A DNA stretch of 64,000 bases, from the NCBI GenBank assembly GCA_963677935.2, contig CAXXEH010000003.1:1798001-1862000 (forward strand). Direction: 5' to 3'. Below the pieces are notes generated by a model. The model saw nothing but the letters and a program-made list of their open reading frames with translations. It was not told the DNA's origin and did not search any database. This stretch comes from JAAFHB01 sp963677935. Its GTDB lineage: Bacteria > Bacteroidota > Bacteroidia > Bacteroidales > Prolixibacteraceae. Positions 19,501 through 26,289 of this stretch are shown here, in pieces. Every line of letters starts with the position of its first letter. The stretch's first letter is position 1. A program made the translations under genes and the position numbers.

Positions 19501-19971
19501 GTAATCCAACATGTACTCCTTTCGAGCAGGGAAAGCCTGGCCTGGAACCCTGAATATTCATTCACACAAGCGGGAACGCACAGTTACCGAATGGCTTTGT
19601 ATCCACACAAAGGTGGTTGGCGGGTTGCCTACAAAAACGGACAGGCTTTCAACAAACCGTTAATTGCGTTCTCAGGAAAAGGAAGCAATACGGCATCATT
19701 CCCGGCAACTCAAAGTTTTCTAAAGGTAGAACCGTCCAATATCATCGTTTCAGCAATGAAACAGGCTGAAGATGGTAAAGGAACCGTTGTCCGTTTTTAT
19801 GAAGCCGAAGGGAAATTCACCAAAACAAAAATCTTCGGATCCAAGCCATTTACGAAGGTCACATTAACCGACATGCTCGAATACGATACGCAAAATCTGC
19901 CGGTGAATACCGATGGAAGCATGGACATTTCGGTAAAACCTTGGGAAATTGTGACTATTCGCATACAATAA
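16549..19971 (+). CDS. Exported GH38 alpha-mannosidase-like enzyme, copy B
   Basis: This protein also has 1140 residues and the same architecture as copy A: a signal peptide, a discoidin-like domain (about 35-175), a GH38 barrel with MANHNDLGWLNTQ and CWPDHGWGGNRG metal-site blocks, nucleophile block MNTDVPGFTYQ, and C-terminal beta-sandwiches. Substitutions are spread along the whole length, so the duplication is not recent. The catalytic motifs are conserved in both, so neither copy looks dead. Divergent loops near the active site (for example SYNDPNGLLNPKNNTGW against RYGAESRMINPNNKVGY) may alter specificity. It is followed 23 bp later by a UroD-family gene. Confidence 0.88.
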   Translation: MIQHRIIGILIFACGFCFAAIAQNEQPNFVSPKYGVTFEASSSDLNPQFLGRPSNLAKDILQLRWEANNEKEGAWVSINWPKLQTIKELWIISKAKPYDIVLDPYMRTSSYLVPRKITLSFSDGSKTEAKLRLSDDYQIITLPEAKTTQTIRIQVESVWEGSGKKNTGLCKVKAYSQSHEVGFQPHFFELYDVKNDQPVQSVKLEITNQGSTVSGAQLKVYDNGKEFCSINLNEIPENSVTMQQIWLPIVYADKKLIFSIKTKNNRFPKSQVTEVKVYNKNYFDGGTMNIMMANHNDLGWLNTQSITADYRSDVLIAPALDMMKTNPDFKYMMESVEYLKEFLVRHPERKKELIQRMHEGRFTFGASYVQNLQVHVGQEKLIRQFYYGRRWLKENIPGCDTHYYMNTDVPGFTYQMPQILKKSGIDYTIQGRLPWGFYYWQGLDGTSIPMFAFSYNDPNGLLNPKNNTGWMKFINQREYFYQPRQLPKTMLYDFNADYLPPCKDMLPFVETQNATMKLFAEKWNKHYQNEPEKQINPPKIKFVEPENALKELFGNGELNIETIKGDWPLSWAYYDEPGNREGLLAGRKACNNLTSAEGLFAGSKQADPTFNYPQNRFDQGWLANCWPDHGWGGNRGPVTDSFYVASYRKSEEIASALVKTAQEQFLKSIPQPNTGQIPVVVYNPCSWERTELAYCTVSYPEKWKAFQLKDVNGNQVLFELVSKANNQSKAEIVLLANKVPSLGYQTFYASQANNFPENKTNIPANSIETELVKIKFGAGGIASYFDKVKNQEILQTDKFFGGEVIQFTAPGTAWEKVLPINMNDFDKTSRHEFKTIRAFESPLRYIVEKEAKFSYFTLRERFILNKFSGELVVEADVLNWTGEKARELRIVFPVKLDRSFKASYEIPFGTVEMGRNEIDYSLLPENFESLFVPEKYGRKDLPYREAVNWVDVSSGDYQGKGCLFASDMTVHLFRDETTNPVEYPVIQHVLLSSRESLAWNPEYSFTQAGTHSYRMALYPHKGGWRVAYKNGQAFNKPLIAFSGKGSNTASFPATQSFLKVEPSNIIVSAMKQAEDGKGTVVRFYEAEGKFTKTKIFGSKPFTKVTLTDMLEYDTQNLPVNTDGSMDISVKPWEIVTIRIQ

Positions 19972-19994
19972 CACGAATAAAAACTTAACGAATA

Positions 19995-21230
19995 ATGAAC
20001 CACAGAGAACGAATTTTAAGTGCAATCAATCATAAACAACCAGACCGTATTCCGTTGGATCTGGGAGCAACACCCAGTTCCGGAATATCGGTGGTAGCTT
20101 ACCAAAATCTGGTTAATCACCTGGGTTTATCAAACAGGAAAAATCACGCATACGACGTGATCCAACAGGTTACTCAGCCCGAAATCGAATTGCTCGACCT
20201 TTGGGGTGTTGATGTTTTCGATATCGGTCGGTTCTTCAATACTGAAGAGAATTACTGGCATAAACTGGAACTCATCAAAGGCTACCCTGCTTTTTACCCG
20301 AAATGGTTTAATCCTGAAAAACAGCCCGACGGCGTGTGGCTGGCTCCCGGAAAGTGCGGTGAATTTATTGGAAAAATGCCCGTTGGAGCTACCTTCTTCG
20401 ATCAGCTGATTTTTCCTTATGCCGATGGTTATCCTGAAAATTACCAAAAACTGGACTTGGAAATGTCGCGCACCGTTTGGGGCGGTTTCGGATTTACTCC
20501 GTTTGATCGCATTGACGAACCCAGCTTCTGGACTTCCCTTCGCAGAAAAGCATTGGAAGCCCGTGAAAATACCGATAGAGCCTTGTTAATTGGCGTGGGA
20601 TGCAACCTCTTTGAATGGGGAACTTTTCTTCGCCGGATTGACAATTTCCTGATGGACTTGTATCTCGAACCGGAAAATGTACACCGCCTGCTCGATGCGT
20701 TGCTGGAACGGCACATGGACTTTCTGGCTAAAGTATGCGAAGCGGTGGGCGATGTGGTCGACATCATCAAATTTGGCGATGACCTGGGAACCAATACCGG
20801 TCCATTGTTCGATACCGAAACCTATTGTGAGTTTTTCAAACCGCGCCACCAAATGATGTGCGACTATGTAAAAGCACATTCGTCAGCCCACACCATGCTT
20901 CATTCCTGCGGTGGCATTTACGAACTTATTCCGCATCTGATCGAAGCTGGATTTGAAATACTGAATCCGGTACAAATCAATGCTGTAAACATGAACCCGG
21001 CCGATCTGAAACGGGAATTCGGAAAAGACCTGACCTTCTGGGGCGGTGGCGTTAACACCCAAAGTATCCTGAACCGGGCAACTCCACAACAAGTGAAAGA
21101 TCACGTGAAACAGAACCTCGAAATTTTTGGCAAAGACGGTGGTTATGTGTTCAACACCATTCACAACGTCATGCCCGATGTTCCGCCTGAAAATCTGGTT
21201 GCCATGATTGAAACACTACACGAATTCTAA
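19995..21230 (+). CDS. UroD/MtaA-superfamily protein, H-x-C...H metal-site variant
   Basis: This 411-residue cytoplasmic protein has a UroD fold, starting MNHRERILSAINHKQPDRIP. It carries the metal-site block LHSCGGIYELIPHLI (H303, C305), and a third candidate ligand H390 in FNTIHNVMPDVPPEN. The H-x-C plus later ligand pattern belongs to the zinc-dependent methyltransferase branch (MtaA/MtbA/CmuA relatives), not to heme-pathway uroporphyrinogen decarboxylase. In the second UroD-family protein of this island the third position is Cys. Members of this branch move methyl groups between a corrinoid carrier and a thiol, but many relatives are uncharacterised. No corrinoid protein is encoded in the window. 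It lies between a GH38 gene and the NPCBM protein, 4 bp before the latter's start, so it is part of the catabolic operon. Confidence 0.82.
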   Translation: MNHRERILSAINHKQPDRIPLDLGATPSSGISVVAYQNLVNHLGLSNRKNHAYDVIQQVTQPEIELLDLWGVDVFDIGRFFNTEENYWHKLELIKGYPAFYPKWFNPEKQPDGVWLAPGKCGEFIGKMPVGATFFDQLIFPYADGYPENYQKLDLEMSRTVWGGFGFTPFDRIDEPSFWTSLRRKALEARENTDRALLIGVGCNLFEWGTFLRRIDNFLMDLYLEPENVHRLLDALLERHMDFLAKVCEAVGDVVDIIKFGDDLGTNTGPLFDTETYCEFFKPRHQMMCDYVKAHSSAHTMLHSCGGIYELIPHLIEAGFEILNPVQINAVNMNPADLKREFGKDLTFWGGGVNTQSILNRATPQQVKDHVKQNLEIFGKDGGYVFNTIHNVMPDVPPENLVAMIETLHEF

Positions 21231-21234
21231 AAAC

Positions 21235-23868
21235 ATGAACCGACTACTACTTATACTCCTTCTAATTTCACAGCTTGTTCAGGCACAAAATCCGGAATTG
21301 GTTCGGTTGGAAACCATAAATCCGGCAGCAGTAAAACCAAACTCAAGCGAACTGAAAACTAATAAAAGTTTTGGCGGAAACCAGATGAACATTAACGGAA
21401 CAGCCTATTCAAATGGTCTGGGAGTTCAGGCCAACAGCGAAATTAGTTATGAGTTGGATCAAAATTTTCAAAAGTTCACGGCAACGATAGGACTTGACGA
21501 CGAGATAAAAATCTATAACGAGAAGACCGGACTTAGTTTTCAGGTTTTTGGCGACGGAAAGAAGCTGTTCGACAGCGGAAAAATAACCAACGAAAGTCAG
21601 GCTGTAAACATCGACCTGAATATTCAAGGAGTTGACATCCTGAAGCTGGTAGTTCAGCATTCAGGCGAAAAAATGCGCCATGGACATGCCGACTGGGTTA
21701 ATCCAATGCTAATCCGGGCAACCGAAAAGAAAGAATCAGTTGTACCATCAACAAAATACGAGGTAAAGACAAAAACCATCGAACTCGGTTTGTCAGAGGA
21801 TGGACAGATTACAGGTGTAAAACTTGGAAAAAGCAAGTTGTTTTATGCCCTGAAAGGCCACACAGAATTGGCTCTTTGCAAAAGGATCGCCGATGTTTCA
21901 GCAAAAAAACTGGATAATGGCGGAGTCGAATTCAGTTATTCGCTCGAAAAAGAATTGGCGAACGAAAAATGCAAAGTCACCGAACGCTACTACCCTACCG
22001 CCAGCAGCATTCGCTGGGAGCTTGAAATTAAAGGAAACAGCACTCCCTGGACCAGCCCAATCAACAGCGCGTTTTATTGGCCAAAAACTGAAACGACCAA
22101 AGTCTGGCTCCCCTGGGGAAACCCGGATGGCAAAGCAATTAAAGCCGAATGGGATCGTGAATTTGAATGGCAGGATCCTTTAGTTTCTGTTCCTTTTTTC
22201 AACCAGACCTTCAACTTCGGAATGCCAGATTATCCGGAAGGAAACCGCGGTTATGTGGCTTACGACGGCAATACCATTTCGCTACCGATGATCACTGTTT
22301 CCGATCCGGAAAAAGACATTGCCCTGTCGGTCATCGGTTCGCCCAAAGACCGGATCCTGTTTGAAAATCTGGATATGACCAGCTTTGGCGACTTCAAATT
22401 TTCGCGCCAGTACAACCGCATCAGCAGTGACCGTATTGTGAAATTCTCAGCCGACCTGGTATCACATCCTGCAGACTGGCGTGGTGGCCTTCAATGGATG
22501 GCCAATAACTATCCGGAATATTTTAATCCTGCACTTCCGTTAGCCGACGAGATTGCCGGTTGTGGCTCCTATTCATCTTACGAAGGGCCGCTGGATGCCA
22601 AACGCTTCCAAAAAATGGCCTATCGCCTCAACTGGAAAGCAAGCTTCGACTTCCCATACATGGGTCTATTTATTCCTCCCGTGAAAAGTGATACCGACAA
22701 ATGGACCAAATTTAATGCAGGATCCGATGGAAGCTGGAATGGCAAAACCGATCAGACATCGGTCAAACAATTGTGCGATTATGGTGCTCAAATGCGGTCG
22801 ATGGGATTTTATGTACTCGACTATTTTAATATGACCGAAATAGGATATGAACTTCGCGGAATTAATGCTCCGGATGTAAAAGACTTGCCGAAAGACGAAC
22901 TCTGGAGAAACCCCAAAGCTTTTATTCAGGAAAATTTAAGTGACGCACTGCTGATGACCAACTGGAAAGGTTATTCCTTTCTGGGCGGAAATCCGCTGTT
23001 CACCTGGGGCGATGCCGTAATTGTTGATCCGGGAACGCCCAATTATCAAAAATTTCTGATCGGACAAGCCGACCAACTGATCCGACACCTAAAGTTTTCA
23101 TCCGGCATATGCATCGACCGGACCGATCATACACGTGCGTTCAATACCAGAAGCAACGACGGTTACACCTTTTGGCACGACCAACCGGCACGTTCGCTCA
23201 TCAATAGTTGGAAAGAAACGCTCGGAAAAGTGTCTGAAAAATTCCATCAGGCCGGAAAAGTTGTTTTTGTAAACGACCACAATCACCGCATCGATATGAT
23301 GAAAGATATCGACGGTTTTTACGACGAAGCCGGACATTTGGGGACTTCGCTGAATAACACCGCCTTTCTGGCAATCCGAAAACCATTCGTGGCCTGGACG
23401 GCCTCAATAAAAACACTGGGAGTAAACCCGGATAATTATTTCCAGACTTTGCTGTACATGGGCGTTTTCCCCACAGCACCAGTTACCGGAAACGACCATA
23501 CGATTGTTCCCGATTCGATAACCGACCGATATTACCTGCAATACGGACCACTTCTGGATTTAATGCGTGGCAAAAAATGGGTACTCAAACCACACGTGGT
23601 TCAGGTTGCAAACAATGCGGCCAAAGCAAACCTCTTTAAAGTTCCTGAAGGTTTTGTAATGCCGGTTGTTTTTGCGACGACCGAAGATCCGGTAAAAGTA
23701 AAAATCCTTCGTTCAGGTGAAATTGGGAATCTGGTAAGTGCGTCTATGTTAAGCCCTGATTCAGAAAAGGAAGTATCCTTAAAAATCAAATCAGGGAAAG
23801 GATATTACGAACTGAATATTCCGGCAGGGAAAAGGGGCGCAATGGTAAAATTAAAAGTGAGTAAATAA
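21235..23868 (+). CDS. Exported NPCBM-domain protein with unassigned TIM-barrel-like glycosidase domain
   Basis: The best start is ATG 21235, which gives a clear signal peptide (MNRLLLILLLISQLVQAQ). The 877-residue protein has an NPCBM/galactose-binding-like domain near residues 25-165 (GLGVQANSEISYELDQ, then VVQHSGEKMRHGHADWVNPMLI). A beta-sandwich follows (about 180-410), then a barrel-like domain (about 430-780) with acidic blocks GFYVLDYFNMTEIG, SSGICIDRTDHTR and IDGFYDEAGHLGT. The layout recalls clan GH-D/GH101-like enzymes, but I cannot place it in a family. The Asp in CIDRTD and the Asp/Glu in FYDEAG are candidate catalytic residues. It follows the UroD-family gene closely and precedes a GH78 gene by 2 bp. 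Confidence 0.7.
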   Translation: MNRLLLILLLISQLVQAQNPELVRLETINPAAVKPNSSELKTNKSFGGNQMNINGTAYSNGLGVQANSEISYELDQNFQKFTATIGLDDEIKIYNEKTGLSFQVFGDGKKLFDSGKITNESQAVNIDLNIQGVDILKLVVQHSGEKMRHGHADWVNPMLIRATEKKESVVPSTKYEVKTKTIELGLSEDGQITGVKLGKSKLFYALKGHTELALCKRIADVSAKKLDNGGVEFSYSLEKELANEKCKVTERYYPTASSIRWELEIKGNSTPWTSPINSAFYWPKTETTKVWLPWGNPDGKAIKAEWDREFEWQDPLVSVPFFNQTFNFGMPDYPEGNRGYVAYDGNTISLPMITVSDPEKDIALSVIGSPKDRILFENLDMTSFGDFKFSRQYNRISSDRIVKFSADLVSHPADWRGGLQWMANNYPEYFNPALPLADEIAGCGSYSSYEGPLDAKRFQKMAYRLNWKASFDFPYMGLFIPPVKSDTDKWTKFNAGSDGSWNGKTDQTSVKQLCDYGAQMRSMGFYVLDYFNMTEIGYELRGINAPDVKDLPKDELWRNPKAFIQENLSDALLMTNWKGYSFLGGNPLFTWGDAVIVDPGTPNYQKFLIGQADQLIRHLKFSSGICIDRTDHTRAFNTRSNDGYTFWHDQPARSLINSWKETLGKVSEKFHQAGKVVFVNDHNHRIDMMKDIDGFYDEAGHLGTSLNNTAFLAIRKPFVAWTASIKTLGVNPDNYFQTLLYMGVFPTAPVTGNDHTIVPDSITDRYYLQYGPLLDLMRGKKWVLKPHVVQVANNAAKANLFKVPEGFVMPVVFATTEDPVKVKILRSGEIGNLVSASMLSPDSEKEVSLKIKSGKGYYELNIPAGKRGAMVKLKVSK

Positions 23869-23870
23869 AT

Positions 23871-26288
23871 ATGAGACATAAACTAACATCTCTGCTTTTT
23901 CTGCTGGCAACAGCGTTAAATGTGCTGTCACAAAAAATTGAACCCACCAACCGATGGGGAAAGAACTCCTTCATTTCTGAAGCATCGTCTACACTCAACG
24001 GGACGAAACCGCTGGCTAACTGGATCTGGGATTCGGGGGCAGAAAATCCACAAAACTATTATCTGCTCGTTCGGAAATCTTTTACCCTGAAAAACAAGCC
24101 TGTTCAGGCCAAAGCATACATTTCTTCATTTGCTTCAGCCGATGTGTATATCAACGGCAAGCTGCTCGAACGTTGCCCCATGAATTGCGACCCGGAATTT
24201 CAATGCTACGATTATTTCGACATCACCTCGTACCTTCAGAAAGGCGAAAACTGCATTTCGGCTGTCGTATGCAACTTCGGGCTTGGAATGCACCACCAGA
24301 TCAATGCACGCGGAGGTTTTTTCTTTCAGGGGAAACTGGATTTTGCTGATAAAACCTCAACCAATATCCTGAGCGACAACAGTTGGAAAGTGACTCAGGC
24401 AAAAGCATGGAATACCCAATCGAAGTTGCGAAACCCCAAAGCCCACCTGATTGGTTTTATTGAAGAATTTGATTCCCGACTTATGCCCGAACACTGGCAA
24501 AGCGCAGGTTTTAATGATTCGGTTTGGGAAAATGCCAAAGCCATCGGAGTTCCGCCAGTTGCTCCATTCAACAATCTGGTTGTTACCGAACGCCCCCAGC
24601 TTACCCGGAAAATGGTAAAACCCTATCGCAAATGGAAAGTCAACAACCGGATAGTTTACGATTTTGGTACTGAAATCGCCGGTTATCCGCAATTCACCGT
24701 CAATGCCAAAGAAGGAATTCAATTCGAGATCGGCACTTCGGAACGACTGGATACCAACAAAGTTGCCCTGATCCGCGCCGATACCGATCATTCAGAAAAA
24801 TACACAACCCGAAATGGCATACAAACCTGGCGGCCATACACCTGGTCGGGCTTCCGGTATTTTTCCATTGAAGCCAATGCTGAAGTCCAGATTCAGGATG
24901 TTTGCGCCGAATTTGCCCATTTTGCTTACGAAGAGGAAAGTACCTTCGAATGCTCCGATAAGCAACTCAACGAATTCTGGCAGATTGGCAAACATACCAT
25001 GCTGCTCAACTCAATGGACACCTACGTCGATCCCTGGCGCGAACACACCCAGTACATTGCCGGCGATTCGCGTTACATGATGGTTTTTGGGAACTTCTGT
25101 TTTGGCAAAAGTTCGCGTTTTCTGACCGCCTACAACATGCTTTGTGGCGCCGAATCGCAGCGTTGGCGGAAAGACGGGGCTATCCGAGCCCGCTACCCCA
25201 CCGATCATTACATGGAACCTGGCCGGTCTGGATATATACCAGATTATCAGTTGGAATGGATACTTATGATGCACGAATATTTCATGTACTACGGAAGCGA
25301 TGAACTGATACAGAGTCTGTACCCGAATTTAAAAAAGCTGTTGGAGTATTTCCGCCCGTTTGTTGATACTCAGCTTGGCTTACTGGCCAACATGCCAGGC
25401 TGGATTGTTTTGGATCATCCGGATACCTACCCAATGGATCAGAAAAAGGTCATTACCGGACTCAATTGCCTATATTATGGAGCTTTGAACGCAGCAGCAA
25501 GTATTGCCACCCATCAGGCCAAGGATCCCGATCAGGCCAAAATATGGAAAGAACAGGCGCAGCAACTCAAAGGAAATATTAATAAATGGCTTTGGTCTGA
25601 AAAAGACCGGGCCTACCTCGATAGTTATGAAAGCACGCACATCGGGCAACAATCGCAGGTTTATGCATTGTTGTACGGAATTCCCGAAAGTAAGCAGAAA
25701 GCAGATGTCATTCAGCAAATTCTGAAACGCGGCAAAGGTAGCGAGCAGTCGTTGGCCTACTGGGTTCTTTATTCCATGATGAGCGAAGAAAACACGCAAT
25801 GGGCACTCGATTACATGCGCAAATATTGGGGCGAACAAACCAAACTCGACTTTTTCACCGGCGCATGGCACGAAGCCTGGAACACCAAATGGGGATCAAC
25901 TTCTCACGCCTGGTGTTCCGGACCAACAGCCTTGCTTTCTCAAAAAGTGCTGGGACTTGAACCTCTTGATTATGGCTGGAAAATTTTCAGGGTAAAACCA
26001 CAAACCGGCGATTTGCTATGGGCTAAAGGAACGGTCTCGACCGTAACCGGAAATATTTCGGCATCCTGGGAAAAATCGGCAGGAAGTCATTTTTCACTGA
26101 AGCTGCTTGTTCCCAAAGGCACTGCCGCAGGTGTTTACCTGCCAACTTCAGATCTAAAATCGGTCAAAATAAATGGAAAAAAACTGACTGAAGTAAGTGA
26201 AATCAAACCCCGTTTAGAAGGAGACAAATGGGTTGTACTGACCGTGAATGCAGGAGATTATCAATTTGAATGTGAAACAAAAGAATAA
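23871..26288 (+). CDS. Exported GH78-like alpha-L-rhamnosidase, copy A
   Basis: This 805-residue protein has a signal peptide (to about VLSQ), an N-terminal jelly-roll (ADVYINGKLLERCPMNCDPE), a second beta-sandwich, and an alpha/alpha-barrel. The acidic block is DPWREHTQYIAGDSR (Glu near 391), then HPDTYPMDQK and a late His in HEAWNTKWGSTSHAWCSGPT. These fit the GH78 family, which cleaves terminal alpha-L-rhamnose. Compared with the paralogue at 39964 it lacks one residue just before PWRE (VDPWRE against MDTPWRE). The stop is followed 1 bp later by a GH38 start, so translation is likely coupled. Confidence 0.85.
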   Translation: MRHKLTSLLFLLATALNVLSQKIEPTNRWGKNSFISEASSTLNGTKPLANWIWDSGAENPQNYYLLVRKSFTLKNKPVQAKAYISSFASADVYINGKLLERCPMNCDPEFQCYDYFDITSYLQKGENCISAVVCNFGLGMHHQINARGGFFFQGKLDFADKTSTNILSDNSWKVTQAKAWNTQSKLRNPKAHLIGFIEEFDSRLMPEHWQSAGFNDSVWENAKAIGVPPVAPFNNLVVTERPQLTRKMVKPYRKWKVNNRIVYDFGTEIAGYPQFTVNAKEGIQFEIGTSERLDTNKVALIRADTDHSEKYTTRNGIQTWRPYTWSGFRYFSIEANAEVQIQDVCAEFAHFAYEEESTFECSDKQLNEFWQIGKHTMLLNSMDTYVDPWREHTQYIAGDSRYMMVFGNFCFGKSSRFLTAYNMLCGAESQRWRKDGAIRARYPTDHYMEPGRSGYIPDYQLEWILMMHEYFMYYGSDELIQSLYPNLKKLLEYFRPFVDTQLGLLANMPGWIVLDHPDTYPMDQKKVITGLNCLYYGALNAAASIATHQAKDPDQAKIWKEQAQQLKGNINKWLWSEKDRAYLDSYESTHIGQQSQVYALLYGIPESKQKADVIQQILKRGKGSEQSLAYWVLYSMMSEENTQWALDYMRKYWGEQTKLDFFTGAWHEAWNTKWGSTSHAWCSGPTALLSQKVLGLEPLDYGWKIFRVKPQTGDLLWAKGTVSTVTGNISASWEKSAGSHFSLKLLVPKGTAAGVYLPTSDLKSVKINGKKLTEVSEIKPRLEGDKWVVLTVNAGDYQFECETKE

Positions 26289-26289
26289 T

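Noticed and set aside
13019..19971. Assembly duplication as the cause of the two 1140-residue GH38 genes
   Set aside because: The copies differ at many positions along their whole length and have different flanking sequences, so they are true paralogues.
19995..21230. Heme-pathway uroporphyrinogen decarboxylase (hemE) as the identity of the UroD-family genes
   Set aside because: Both proteins carry the H-x-C plus third-ligand metal site of the methyltransferase branch, and they sit between sugar hydrolases, not tetrapyrrole genes.
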